Below, piece by piece: positions 30,999 to 40,511 of a stretch of 43,453 nt of DNA (position 1 is its first letter; every line of letters starts with the position of its first letter). Below the pieces are notes generated by a model that saw only the letters and a program-made list of their open reading frames with translations, did no database searches and was not told the DNA's origin. This DNA is from a virus: positions 1-43,453 of the IMG/VR virus record IMGVR_UViG_3300037963_007019. One strand, written 5' to 3'. The translations under genes were made by a program, and so were the position numbers.

Positions 30999-33437
30999 AT
31001 GGCTCAACGAACTATTAACTCTCCAGGTGTTGAAATTAGAGAATCAGACTTATCTCTCATCGCACCACAAAACGTAGGTACAAATTTTTATATTACTGGG
31101 TTTGCTCAGGAAGGGCCTCTTGATGAGGTTTTACTTATTTCTTCTAAACAAGAATTAGATAATACTTTTGGTACGCCTACTAACTCAGCTGAACGTTATT
31201 TTTACCATTCTATCAGCGAGTTACTTAATTCTCCAGGAACGGTTTATGCATCTAGATTACCTTACGGTGCTGACAAAGGAGATGGATTTGGTTCAGTTTA
31301 TACGGCGTTAGCATATCCCGTAGTTGCAGTAACTAGTTCTGCAACTGATGCACTTTCTAATAGATCTGTAGTCTCTGTACACCTAGATCAGGAAAAAGCA
31401 ACTTACGTGTTAGGAGAACCACAGCAACTAGTGCTTAGTAATGCACAATATTTAAGTTGTTTAGATGGGTCCGGATTTACATTCTCGCAAACTGCATTAT
31501 CTGGTGGTGCTTTTGATTCAGTTACAGATTTTAGTGGAGCAGGAGTAGTTATTTTAAACAAAGGTCAAACTACTATTAATGATAATTTTGAAGGTTATTA
31601 TGTTGGAATTGCTGACAATACTAACCTTAATCCTGAATCAAACTTTAATGCAGTAACAAGATTAAAAACAGTTAACAGCGGAGGTACAGTAGGAGATTTT
31701 TATGGAGCTCTTGGTGCTGCAACTGATTTTACTACTGTTCCTGACGGGGTAAGACAATTTGCTCTATCTGCTGAGCCTCGCGGTGAGAGCGGTAGTATAT
31801 CAGAAGTATTAGAAAATCTCACTGATTACGATATTGATGGTAGAGAAGATGACGATGTACTCAACATTGGTGTATTTAAATTACGTAAATCAACATATGC
31901 TTCTGAAGCATTTAAGTTAGATTACTTGCTTGAAGATGCAGTTGTTGGTTCAACTAACTACTATAGAAAGCAGCTTAATCCAACAGGAGGTCCTGAAGTT
32001 AACTTTTTCCTTGAAAATCAAGATACTAAATCTAGAAATATTGAAGTACTTGTTAACCCTTACATTTCTAATTACTTTAGAGGTACTGATGGTCAGTCTG
32101 ATAGTCCTAACCCTAATTTTGTAGGTAGTAAGGTAGCAGATAAAAAGGTTAGGATGTATACTGAAAATCTTGTTAATAAACTAGCTAGCGTTTCGGACCC
32201 CCTTTCAACTGCTGACCAAAATCTCATGGCTAGCTTAGGTCTTTCAGCTGGTGGAGGATACGCCACCATTAATTCAACCTTAAGTACTGTATTATCAAGC
32301 AAGGGAGATTCACTTTATCCACTAGGAGCCTTTAACGATCAACAAGTTCAAGAGAAAATTCTTGGTGATATACCTCTTAAAATTGATAGAGCGTTAGAAA
32401 GAATAAAGAATGATGAAATCTATGATATAGATGTTGTAGTGGAAGGTGGCTTAGGAACAATACATGCCGCTTCTGATGCTTCAGGTACTACATATTATGA
32501 TGAATATGCAATGGATAGCAGTTTAATTACAGCAGTTAATGGATTAAGAACATCTAATGAAATTACTGGTACTGCTAGGACTTTACGAAATAACTACTCT
32601 ACTATCTTTAATAAGTTTGAGAAGTTTTGTACTCCACCATTCTTAGGAGGTGATAGAGGAGACTGCTTGTTTATTGCAGATGTCTTACGTCAGATCCTAG
32701 TTTCAGGCGAAAAGAGTAGAACTCTTGATAACAAGAGTAGAAACTTCCAGAAGGATATTTACTGGCCAATTAGACACCAGTTTGAGAATGAAAATACTTC
32801 ATACGCTGCAGTATATGCACAGTGGCCAGAAATATATGATGCTTATTCAGGTAGAAATGTATTTGTACCGTTCTCAGGATTTGCAGCAGCTGCCATGGCA
32901 CAAACAGATGCTAACTTCTTCCCATGGTTTGCCCCAGCAGGCTTTACGAGAGGGTTAGTTCGCTTTGCTAATGATCTAGCTATTAATCCTAACCAAAAGC
33001 AGAGAGACGAGCTTTATAAAGCTAATATTAACCCAGTAGCATTCTTCCCAGGTCAAGGCCAAGTTATATTCGGGCAGAAAACTTTAAGTAAGAAACCTAG
33101 TGCGTTTGATAGAATTAACGTTAGAAGATTGTTCTTATCACTTGAGCGACCTACTAAGAAAGTTTCTAGATTCTTTGTATTTGAACAGAATACTGAGTTT
33201 ACTAGACAGAGAATTATTAACACTTTAACACCGTTATTTGAACGAGCTAAGAATAACGAGGGTCTATTCGATTATCTGATAGTTTGTGACGAAAGAAACA
33301 ACACACCAGAAGTTATAGATGCTAATGAGTTAGTGGTTGATATTTACCTTAAGCCAACACGAACAGCAGAGTTTATATTGGTTAACTTCATTGCAACGCG
33401 TACTGATGCTAATTTTGAAGAAATTATAGGTGCTTAA
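30999..33437 (+). CDS. gp18: Tail sheath protein gp18
   Basis: An 812-residue contractile sheath protein. The N-terminus (INSPGVEIRESDLS, then VGTNFYITGFAQEGPLDEVLLISS) is the usual sheath start. The conserved C-terminal domain includes NPVAFFPGQGQVIFGQKTL, INVRRLFLSLE, FVFEQNTEFTRQRI and an AEFILVNFIATR end. It is longer than T4 gp18 (659) owing to middle insertions (about 100-480) that probably form protruding outer domains. Tube genes follow directly. Confidence 0.97.
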   Translation: MAQRTINSPGVEIRESDLSLIAPQNVGTNFYITGFAQEGPLDEVLLISSKQELDNTFGTPTNSAERYFYHSISELLNSPGTVYASRLPYGADKGDGFGSVYTALAYPVVAVTSSATDALSNRSVVSVHLDQEKATYVLGEPQQLVLSNAQYLSCLDGSGFTFSQTALSGGAFDSVTDFSGAGVVILNKGQTTINDNFEGYYVGIADNTNLNPESNFNAVTRLKTVNSGGTVGDFYGALGAATDFTTVPDGVRQFALSAEPRGESGSISEVLENLTDYDIDGREDDDVLNIGVFKLRKSTYASEAFKLDYLLEDAVVGSTNYYRKQLNPTGGPEVNFFLENQDTKSRNIEVLVNPYISNYFRGTDGQSDSPNPNFVGSKVADKKVRMYTENLVNKLASVSDPLSTADQNLMASLGLSAGGGYATINSTLSTVLSSKGDSLYPLGAFNDQQVQEKILGDIPLKIDRALERIKNDEIYDIDVVVEGGLGTIHAASDASGTTYYDEYAMDSSLITAVNGLRTSNEITGTARTLRNNYSTIFNKFEKFCTPPFLGGDRGDCLFIADVLRQILVSGEKSRTLDNKSRNFQKDIYWPIRHQFENENTSYAAVYAQWPEIYDAYSGRNVFVPFSGFAAAAMAQTDANFFPWFAPAGFTRGLVRFANDLAINPNQKQRDELYKANINPVAFFPGQGQVIFGQKTLSKKPSAFDRINVRRLFLSLERPTKKVSRFFVFEQNTEFTRQRIINTLTPLFERAKNNEGLFDYLIVCDERNNTPEVIDANELVVDIYLKPTRTAEFILVNFIATRTDANFEEIIGA

Positions 33438-33447
33438 CAATCTTTTA

Positions 33448-33455
33448 ATTAAATA
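33448..33455 (+). promoter_or_regulatory. Variant late promoter ATTAAATA
   Basis: A one-base variant of the octamer, five bases before the gp19 ATG at 33461. Confidence 0.45.
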
Positions 33456-33460
33456 ATATT

Positions 33461-33994
33461 ATGGCAACAACAATTCAAAACTTCTTTGCTAGGGCAGCTG
33501 AAAAACAATTTGCTCGTGATTTTTTATTCCGAGTAAAACAAATTAATATTGAAGGTGTAACGTTTGACGGAGATACTGATTTAGTTTATGCTAGATCAGC
33601 TCAGTTGCCGGGTAGAAACATTGAAAATAAAGTTGTTAACTATTACGGTCAACAGTTTAATGTACCTGGTAAATCAACTTACCCAGGATCAGAAGCTTAT
33701 TCTATAGAATTTTATCACGATGCTAATATTGATCTTAGAACTAAATTTGAAAACGCTTCAAGAAACGTTTTTGATAATGAAACTTCTACAGGTCAGTTTG
33801 GCATGCCGGGTGATGAGGCGGTAATTAATCTAGATGTGATTACTAAAGAGCTTAATGTTATTAACTCTCTTGAGTTAGTAGGTGCATCTATTAGAGATAT
33901 TAATGCTATTGACTATTCAATTGCTGAAGGTACTGGTGAAATATTAAACTTTTCAGTTACTTTTGCATATCACTTCTATAGAAACTTTAGTTAA
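33461..33994 (+). CDS. gp19: Tail tube protein gp19
   Basis: A 177-residue T4-type tail tube subunit. It has the typical N-terminal ARDFLFRVKQI strand, ARSAQLPGRNIENKVVNYYGQQFNVPG (about 45-71), a YSIEFYHDANIDLRTKFE segment and an FSVTFAYHFYRNF end. It sits straight after the sheath gene, in the canonical 18-19 order. It forms the inner tube through which DNA and spike-associated proteins pass. Confidence 0.95.
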   Translation: MATTIQNFFARAAEKQFARDFLFRVKQINIEGVTFDGDTDLVYARSAQLPGRNIENKVVNYYGQQFNVPGKSTYPGSEAYSIEFYHDANIDLRTKFENASRNVFDNETSTGQFGMPGDEAVINLDVITKELNVINSLELVGASIRDINAIDYSIAEGTGEILNFSVTFAYHFYRNFS

Positions 33995-34012
33995 ACGTTA
34001 ATAGCTTTAAGC

Positions 34013-34020
34013 CATAAATA
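34013..34020 (+). promoter_or_regulatory. Late promoter octamer CATAAATA
   Basis: Five bases before the ATG at 34026. Confidence 0.65.
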
Positions 34021-34025
34021 TTATT

Positions 34026-34616
34026 ATGGCAGGTGGTTCTACAGATTTTCTTCAGGCATTTAGTTCTGATAGCAAGTATTTTTTATCACAACCATTTCTA
34101 TGGAAAGTATCAATAGATGGTGATTTATCTGGAGCTATTAATTCTGCGCTACAGAAAGGTAATGAAAACTGGTCAGCTAACGTCCAGCCAAGCTTACTAA
34201 CAAAAAATGGTGCTATTCTTGTTGCAAGATCAGTAAACACCCCTCAAGAGTCCAGTGTTTTTGCCCCACAGAGTGTTCAAAATAGAGGTGGTTTTTTACC
34301 TGGTTATTCGCTTATTGAGCGTAATGACTTTTTAACTAGATCTTTTAGTATAAACTTTATAGAGACTGAACAAGATATCGAGCATGGATTTATGAGACCA
34401 TGGATGATAGCTCTTGGTATAGATGGATTAATAAATTTTGGTTTAAAAACTAATATAGTAGTTAAACAATATAACAATAAAGGTTCAATGAGAAAGGGTT
34501 ATATATTTGAAGATTCTTTTCCAACAGCTGTAGAGGGTTATACTATAGATCATAATAGTGATGACTTTATTGAAAAGTCTGTAACGTTTGCTTGTAAAAA
34601 CTACAGACAATTATAA
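34026..34616 (+). CDS. Tail tube-fold protein, gp19-like paralogue
   Basis: A 196-residue structural protein. It has a FLWKVSIDGDL strand (about 24-34), a FLPGYSLIERNDFLTRSFSINFIETE segment (about 89-114), a helix around WMIALGIDG and a closing KSVTFACKNYRQL strand. The strand order and length resemble gp19, so this is probably the third tube-fold protein of the window and may form the tube-baseplate or tube-tip ring. It has its own late promoter and precedes the baseplate genes. Confidence 0.6.
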   Translation: MAGGSTDFLQAFSSDSKYFLSQPFLWKVSIDGDLSGAINSALQKGNENWSANVQPSLLTKNGAILVARSVNTPQESSVFAPQSVQNRGGFLPGYSLIERNDFLTRSFSINFIETEQDIEHGFMRPWMIALGIDGLINFGLKTNIVVKQYNNKGSMRKGYIFEDSFPTAVEGYTIDHNSDDFIEKSVTFACKNYRQL

Positions 34617-34625
34617 TTAATTTAG

Positions 34626-35393
34626 ATGTTAAATTTAGTTTTACCTTTTAATAATAAAATAGTAGAACTTAAACCTGTTACTTTAAAAGACTCATTAGAT
34701 TTTTATTATCTAGGAGATGATTTACAAACAATAACTAATAAGCTTGAAAGTTTTATTGTTACTAAAAATTTAAACTTAGTAGAAAAAATCTATTCCTTAT
34801 TTTATCTTAGAGAGGAATGTTTAGGAAGCTTAATTAATTTATCTGAATTTGCTATTGATATACATGTATTTTTATCAGAGCTAGAAGAAGTTTTAAGTAT
34901 AGAAAAGAAGATTAAAAAAAATAATTTCTTTATAGAGCTAGATTATCCTTCTAATTTTTCTTTATATGATAACGATGAAACTGCTTTAATAAAAAGTATT
35001 GAAATCGATTCTGAAAAGGTAATATTAAGTGAATTAAATAAAGAGCATAAAGAAGCTTTACTAAACTTTATACCTTCTAATATTTTAAAAGAAGTAAGAT
35101 TATTTAAAGATAATAATGAAAATAATTTAAAAATTAATTTTAAAATAAAAGAAAATAATTATAACATTAAGTTTCTTTCAACAGAGCTAATAATTTTTCT
35201 AAAAAATATATTTACAACAGTAACACCACATTCTTACCGTCAATATATTTTTACCCTTAGTAAGAGAATGCACGATATTTCATTTTTAACTACGCAAAGC
35301 ACTTTAGTAGATATAGAAGACTATATAGATCTTTATTTAAAAGAAAATGAAGAGACGAAGGGCGTGAATGAAACTAACTTAGATGGATTTTAA
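34626..35393 (+). CDS. Baseplate hub assembly protein (gp26/gp51-like group)
   Basis: A 255-residue AT-rich gene whose protein begins MLNLVLPFNNKIVELKPVTLKD, the kind of start seen in T4-type base plate assembly proteins. Helical segments and a C-terminal SYRQYIFTLSKRMHDI helix follow. Its place before the gp26-like and gp29-like genes suggests a hub assembly or chaperone role. No late octamer is visible; TATAAT at 34612-34617 lies eight bases before the ATG. Assignment rests mostly on position. Confidence 0.5.
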   Translation: MLNLVLPFNNKIVELKPVTLKDSLDFYYLGDDLQTITNKLESFIVTKNLNLVEKIYSLFYLREECLGSLINLSEFAIDIHVFLSELEEVLSIEKKIKKNNFFIELDYPSNFSLYDNDETALIKSIEIDSEKVILSELNKEHKEALLNFIPSNILKEVRLFKDNNENNLKINFKIKENNYNIKFLSTELIIFLKNIFTTVTPHSYRQYIFTLSKRMHDISFLTTQSTLVDIEDYIDLYLKENEETKGVNETNLDGF

Positions 35394-35402
35394 AATTTAC
35401 TG

Positions 35403-35410
35403 AGTAAATA
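35403..35410 (+). promoter_or_regulatory. Variant late promoter AGTAAATA
   Basis: A variant octamer five bases before the ATG at 35416. Confidence 0.45.
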
Positions 35411-35415
35411 TATTC

Positions 35416-36153
35416 ATGTCAAATTTACCAGAAGGCTTTTTAAATAAGTTAAAACAAGATAGTGATGATAATATTACACATGATTCTTTTAAAGACGGTA
35501 AGGCAACAGTAAAGCAGCTTTCACTTAAACAACAAAAAGATATACTTTCAACAGCCGTTGATGGGATTAAAGGTGCTGTAGAATTTGCTAAAATAGTTAA
35601 TGACATTATTTTAGAAAATTCAGATAAAAAGAAGCTTTTATTAGTCGATAAAGTACCTATTCTACTTAAACTACGACAATTATCGCTCGGTGACGATATA
35701 AGTGTAGATGACGAAAAATTAGATATAAATGACTTTATTAGTAATATTAAAAGTATAAAACCTAATTTTAAGTTTAATTCAAAAGTTAAAAAAGGTAACA
35801 TAGTTTTAAAGCTTAAAGTACCCACCCTTAAAGAAGAATCAAATATTCTAACTAAATGTATTTCTGATGTAGAGAAGAAGAAAACCGCTTCAACGAGTGA
35901 TAGTTTTGGTATAATTTATCTCTTCGAACTTATAAAATATATCGAGCAAGTTGATATAGGGGAAGAATATTCTTTAAAATTTGAAGATTTAAAAATTGCT
36001 GATAGAATAAAAGTAGTTGAGAGCTTACCTTTATCAGTTTACAAAGAACTATCTAAATTCTTTAATGATATCGATGCCTATACGAAAGGTATATTAACAC
36101 ATAACGATAAAACTATTACTTTAGACCCCTCCTTTTTCGATGCTAGTACCTAA
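35416..36153 (+). CDS. Baseplate hub subunit gp26-like
   Basis: A 245-residue protein. Its C-terminal half, with IIYLFELIKYIEQVDIG (about 167-183), LKIADRIKVVESLPLSVYKELSKFFNDI (about 192-219) and a final TLDPSFF, follows the pattern of the T4 base plate protein family that contains gp26. The N-terminal third is charged and helical. It directly precedes the tape-measure gene. gp26 helps build the central hub. Confidence 0.62.
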   Translation: MSNLPEGFLNKLKQDSDDNITHDSFKDGKATVKQLSLKQQKDILSTAVDGIKGAVEFAKIVNDIILENSDKKKLLLVDKVPILLKLRQLSLGDDISVDDEKLDINDFISNIKSIKPNFKFNSKVKKGNIVLKLKVPTLKEESNILTKCISDVEKKKTASTSDSFGIIYLFELIKYIEQVDIGEEYSLKFEDLKIADRIKVVESLPLSVYKELSKFFNDIDAYTKGILTHNDKTITLDPSFFDAST

Positions 36154-36167
36154 ATATATGTAGGTAA

Positions 36168-37976
36168 ATGGCAGAAATAGATGATGACATTTTAGGAGAT
36201 GCAGTTGGCGCTTTAAAACAAGCTACTGAAACCGAAGGTGAAAGTAGTGAAAAAATTATAAGAAGCGAAGCATCTACTTTTGGTAAAAGACAAAAAAAAC
36301 CGGATCCTAATTCAGGTCCGGCTAAAATCTTTTATACTAAAATAGCTACTATTTTTGGGGAAACTTTTCAAAAAATAAAAGAAGCTAATGAAGAAGATAC
36401 AGCTTTAAAGACAGATATCCAACAAGATACCCCTGCAGGTAAAGCTGCAGCTCAAGCTAAAGCTGGAAAAAAAGCAAGTTTAGGTTTAATAGGTACAATA
36501 GGTTTAATAATTGCTGGTGTTGTAGCTTTAGCTATGTTCTTAAAAGATAAATTATCTCCATTACAAGAACGTCTTTTAGCAGCATTTAAATTTTTAGGAC
36601 CGGTTTTTGATTTTCTGTTTAAGATTGGAGATGATATAGTTAAGTTTTTCAAAGAAGGTAAAATAGCTAAATTACTAACTAAAATGCCTGGAGCTAAATT
36701 TTTAATGGGTATAGCTAGTAAGGTTGGTGGAAAAATAGCTAAAGTTTTAAAGTTTATTCCTTTTGTAGGCTCTTTAATAAACTTTGGTTTCGCAATAATG
36801 CGATTTAAAGAAGGTGATATTTTTGGAGGTATCTTAGAGGTACTTGCAGGTATAGGAGGATTATTACCACCACCGTTTTTCTTAATAGGTATGGCCTTAG
36901 AAGGTATTATTCTTGCAAGAGATTTAATGGGTGAGGAAGAAGATGGTAGTAAAAAATTCGATAATAAAATAAAAAGTGCCGGTGGATTCTTAAAAGATAT
37001 AGCGAGTAAGATAGGAGGTTTTATAAGCAAAAATTTAAGAAACTTACCAGTAGTCGGTGCGTTGGTATTACAATTTGAAGCTGCGCAAGCATTTTTAAGA
37101 GGTGATTTTAAGGAAGGCTTTACCAAGTTCGGTACATCAATTTTAGCATTTGGATTAGGAGCTAAGGGGGCTGAAATGGTAATTGACGGGGTGGGGTTTG
37201 TAATCGATTTTATAAAGGGCATAGCAAAGCCGGATAATATAAACTTTCCAAGCTTTGATACTATCAAAAAATTTATTAGTAATATAGGAGCAAAAATAGG
37301 TCAATTTTTTATTAATATAAGAGATTCTATCGCTGAATTCTTTGCAGAATGGTTTAGTAATTTTAGTTTTGAAAATATATTACAGCAAGCTAAAGATGCT
37401 TTTAGCTTTGTAGGAGATGCTATAACAAGTGTGATTGATGGAATATTTAATGCTGTAAAGAACTTAGGTTCTTGGCTTGCAGAAAATATACCTTTTCCGT
37501 CGTTTGATACAATAAAAAATATATTTGGTTTCTTAAAAGATTTATTATTTGGTATACCTGGGAAAGTAATTGATATAGCAAAAGATCTTGCTGGTAAAGC
37601 TAAAAAGTTTGTAGGTGGTATAATCGATTTTGTTACTGGAAAAGATGAAGAAGAGATTGAAGAAGAGTTAAGTAGAGGTAAAACAGTTGAGTTTAAGGAA
37701 GTAACTCTTCCTGATTTTTCAGTAAAGCTAATGGAAGATTTAGTTCATGTACAACGTTTAGCCTACCAGCAATCAGTAACGAGTGGTAGCTATTTGAAAG
37801 GTATACATACAGAAATGAAAATGCTAAATAGAGATATTGAAAAAATAGCAAAGAGCGGTACACAATCACCAATTATACAGCAAGCTAGTAGTAGGGCTCC
37901 TATAAACAATGACGGTGAAATACCTGATACTAGAGCAGATTATGGTTTATCTCCTTATAGTATTAGTGTTGCGTAA
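36168..37976 (+). CDS. gp29: Tape measure / hub protein gp29-like
   Basis: A 602-residue protein, close to the 590 of T4 gp29. After a polar N-terminus it has many hydrophobic, Gly-rich helices (about 103-125, 140-155, 195-250, 290-345) and repeated F-x-x-I/F segments such as NFPSFDTIKKF and PFPSFDTIKNI (about 363-373 and 444-454). These are typical of tape-measure proteins that set tail length and may enter the host membrane. It lies between gp26-like and gp48-like genes as in T4. A weak CTAAATA lies 11 bases upstream. Confidence 0.8.
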   Translation: MAEIDDDILGDAVGALKQATETEGESSEKIIRSEASTFGKRQKKPDPNSGPAKIFYTKIATIFGETFQKIKEANEEDTALKTDIQQDTPAGKAAAQAKAGKKASLGLIGTIGLIIAGVVALAMFLKDKLSPLQERLLAAFKFLGPVFDFLFKIGDDIVKFFKEGKIAKLLTKMPGAKFLMGIASKVGGKIAKVLKFIPFVGSLINFGFAIMRFKEGDIFGGILEVLAGIGGLLPPPFFLIGMALEGIILARDLMGEEEDGSKKFDNKIKSAGGFLKDIASKIGGFISKNLRNLPVVGALVLQFEAAQAFLRGDFKEGFTKFGTSILAFGLGAKGAEMVIDGVGFVIDFIKGIAKPDNINFPSFDTIKKFISNIGAKIGQFFINIRDSIAEFFAEWFSNFSFENILQQAKDAFSFVGDAITSVIDGIFNAVKNLGSWLAENIPFPSFDTIKNIFGFLKDLLFGIPGKVIDIAKDLAGKAKKFVGGIIDFVTGKDEEEIEEELSRGKTVEFKEVTLPDFSVKLMEDLVHVQRLAYQQSVTSGSYLKGIHTEMKMLNRDIEKIAKSGTQSPIIQQASSRAPINNDGEIPDTRADYGLSPYSISVA

Positions 37977-37982
37977 TAAATA
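37975..37982 (+). promoter_or_regulatory. Late promoter octamer AATAAATA
   Basis: Five bases before the ATG at 37988, overlapping the gp29-like stop. Confidence 0.65.
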
Positions 37983-37987
37983 TATAT

Positions 37988-38776
37988 ATGGCCGTTAACA
38001 TAGTAAAGGATTACGCTTGGACCTCATCTCCCAAAGGGTCTCAGCTTCGTAATGAAGCTCCTTTAGCTTATGTAAGAGCTTATAAGCTTAAAACCTCACA
38101 GCTAAAACAAACTGTGGATGGTTATATGAATGTTGTAGAGAAAGGTGGTAGTGCTGATGAGTTTTATAAAAATTTATATAAGGGAGAAAAATTAGAAGAC
38201 TATCACTTCCCATACTTTAACGATAATTTTAGATCTTTTAGTAATGATTATGCTGATACATTATCTAATGTTACTGATAGAGGGCAAGCTACTATTGGTA
38301 GATCTTTATTGGAGGGAGCTAAAGATGTAGCAGAAAATATAATGGGTATAGCTGCTACTATAAGAGAGCTTCAAGGTACACTTGAAGGAGGTCAGTCTGA
38401 AACACCTGGCTCGTATATAGAAACACCTAAATTTTATCAGTACGCTAATACTGATGAACCACTACAAATTCAGTTTCCTCTACTTAATACTATTGATGAG
38501 GGAGATAAAGATAAAAATATAGAGTTTATAAAAAAATTTATAGAAATAAACAGACCTGAAAGAGAAAATGCTATAGCTATGAGTTTTCCTGCTATTTATA
38601 AAATTAAAGTTCCGGGGTTAAGATATATCGAATGGGCGTATTTACAACAGCTATCGTTTGATTTATTAGGTACGAGAAGAAAAATAGGAAACGAGATAGT
38701 ACCTGAAGGTTTTAATTGTAATATGACATTTAGATCACTAACCGTGGAGGTTGCAAACTTCTTAGAAAAAGTATGA
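37988..38776 (+). CDS. gp48: Baseplate tail-tube cap gp48-like
   Basis: A 262-residue baseplate protein. The segment IETPKFYQYANTDEPLQIQF (about 143-162) and the C-terminal YIEWAYLQQLSFDLLGTRR with VPEGFNCNMTFRSLTVEVANF match T4 gp48/gp54, which cap the baseplate and start the tube. It is shorter than T4 gp48 (364). Its end overlaps the gp53 gene by four bases. Confidence 0.83.
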   Translation: MAVNIVKDYAWTSSPKGSQLRNEAPLAYVRAYKLKTSQLKQTVDGYMNVVEKGGSADEFYKNLYKGEKLEDYHFPYFNDNFRSFSNDYADTLSNVTDRGQATIGRSLLEGAKDVAENIMGIAATIRELQGTLEGGQSETPGSYIETPKFYQYANTDEPLQIQFPLLNTIDEGDKDKNIEFIKKFIEINRPERENAIAMSFPAIYKIKVPGLRYIEWAYLQQLSFDLLGTRRKIGNEIVPEGFNCNMTFRSLTVEVANFLEKV

Positions 38777-39183
38777 AAAAATTAACAGGTAAATTAGGAG
38801 AGTATCAAGAAGATATACCAGCTTTATCAAGCTTACCTATTGAAAGGTATGAACGTATATTCAAAGTTCATACGGCTACTTCTAATGATAAGCAATTTTA
38901 TTTTTATAATATTTTAAATAAAATAGAGTTTCCTGATAACCTTCAAGCTGATTTACTCGACCTATATACAGCTAAATCAGATGAGCCTTTAACTACTGTT
39001 TCTTATAATATATATGATGATATCAATAGTTGGTGGTTAATATATCTTGTAAATAAAAAAACTATAGGTAATAGTTTTTTTCTTAAAGGAGGAACCCAAG
39101 TATCATTTATTAAACCAGAATTCAGAGCTTTAGTTTATAACAATATTACTGAAGGTACTGTTTTTGACAATAGACATTTCTAA
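38773..39183 (+). CDS. gp53: Baseplate wedge protein gp53
   Basis: A 136-residue wedge component. The IERYERIFKVHTA start, a FYFYNILNKI segment and the SYNIYDDINSWWLIYLVNK motif (about 75-94) are typical of gp53, which links neighbouring wedges. It overlaps gp48 and the hub gene at its ends, so translation is probably coupled. Confidence 0.85.
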   Translation: MKKLTGKLGEYQEDIPALSSLPIERYERIFKVHTATSNDKQFYFYNILNKIEFPDNLQADLLDLYTAKSDEPLTTVSYNIYDDINSWWLIYLVNKKTIGNSFFLKGGTQVSFIKPEFRALVYNNITEGTVFDNRHF

Positions 39184-40511
39184 TGAGTGAGGTTTTTAAG
39201 ATTAATGGAGCTGATTATGAATGTGAGTTTCTTTTGAAAGATGATAAAGGTGAAACTAAACAGAGTTTTACCAAATCTGCAGTAAAATTACTAGACTTAA
39301 GTGAAAATCTGTTAGAGCCTTTTCAAAATGCTCAAATTATGATTAATAATCCCTACGATTTTATTGATAATAATATGGTTACAAGGGGTGATGGCCGGGA
39401 TACTTTTACTTTTTCTCTTAAAAATAAACAAGGTAAAGGTAAAAAACTTGAATATAATTTTGTTTTAAATGATGAAGTTAATAGCCCTGCTAAGATTGAC
39501 AGAGGTGGTAATTATAAGATATACAGTTTACTAGATGATAAGTATTTTAAATTAAATGAGATTATACCATACGGTACTAGATTCAGAGGGCTAGTTGGGG
39601 ATATAATAAAACAAATATTAATAGATACGTTAGGCGAAGATATTATAGATGAAGAAAATTTTGAACCTGGTTCACATTCGGTAGATATATTTCCCGAACA
39701 TATCTTACCTCCTACATCTTTTAGATATTCAGATCTTATTAAATATCTTCTCCAAATTTATTATTTTAAAGATGAAGATATTGTTACGAGATCATTTTTA
39801 AGATTTGATAGAGAAACAAAAAAGTATAATTTAACTCCTTTAACAAAGATCTTTAAAGAAAATAAAGATAATCTCTCTGAAGGATTTGCTGCTAACGATT
39901 TGGTTGATAAGATAAAACCAAATAAAAATAATCCCCCTCCTGATGCCGAGGTAAATATATATAAAACTCAGTTACCTCAAACTAACTTTACTACGCCTAT
40001 GCTTGATTATAGTAATGAGTTTTTTATGAATTTTTTAGCTGTAGGCTATGACCCGATTTTAGGGGAACATGGTATGAGGGAAAAAAGAATTAAAGAAGTA
40101 AAAGAAGAGTGGACAAAAAGTTTTGTAGATGTATTTAAAAGTACCGGGGGTAAACCTAAGCCGTTTTTACCTTTAAATAAACATAAGAAAGAAGAAATGT
40201 TTAGAACCTTGAGTACCCCATTCTCACTAGAAAAGACGTCTAGTTTAGCTGAAGCAGAAATGACTTCTAATTTAGTATTTTATAATTTAACTCTTAATTT
40301 AGGGGTTTTAGGGGATACTGACAGAACTTCAGGTAAATTTATTGATATCTATAGAACAGATGATCCAGTAGATGCGGATAAAAAGTTACTTGGCCGGTGG
40401 CTAGTTACTAAGTGTAGGCATAAATTTTTAGGAGATACATACCATAATAGCATACAATGTGTAAAAACATATGTAGGACCCGGAACTGAACTCGATGACG
40501 ATATTGACTAA
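39183..40511 (+). CDS. Baseplate hub protein gp27-like
   Basis: A 442-residue protein. The FQNAQIMINNPYDFIDNNM start region, a YKIYSLLDDKYF segment and the C-terminal LLGRWLVTKCRHKFLGDTYHNSIQ strand-turn (about 403-426) fit the gp27/late-control hub plan, in which two tube-like domains form a trimeric ring that holds gp5. The gp5 partner here is the split pair at 5434-7783. Its stop overlaps the next gene start by one base. Confidence 0.72.
   Translation: MSEVFKINGADYECEFLLKDDKGETKQSFTKSAVKLLDLSENLLEPFQNAQIMINNPYDFIDNNMVTRGDGRDTFTFSLKNKQGKGKKLEYNFVLNDEVNSPAKIDRGGNYKIYSLLDDKYFKLNEIIPYGTRFRGLVGDIIKQILIDTLGEDIIDEENFEPGSHSVDIFPEHILPPTSFRYSDLIKYLLQIYYFKDEDIVTRSFLRFDRETKKYNLTPLTKIFKENKDNLSEGFAANDLVDKIKPNKNNPPPDAEVNIYKTQLPQTNFTTPMLDYSNEFFMNFLAVGYDPILGEHGMREKRIKEVKEEWTKSFVDVFKSTGGKPKPFLPLNKHKKEEMFRTLSTPFSLEKTSSLAEAEMTSNLVFYNLTLNLGVLGDTDRTSGKFIDIYRTDDPVDADKKLLGRWLVTKCRHKFLGDTYHNSIQCVKTYVGPGTELDDDID

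Noticed and set aside
35397-35825. 142-residue minus-strand frame
   Set aside because: Shadow of the gp26-like gene, Ser/Leu/Phe-rich, with no start signal.
36452-37267. 271-residue minus-strand frame inside the tape-measure gene
   Set aside because: Low-complexity Pro/Lys/Asn/Ile shadow of Gly/Phe/Ile codons; no promoter and no sensible protein.
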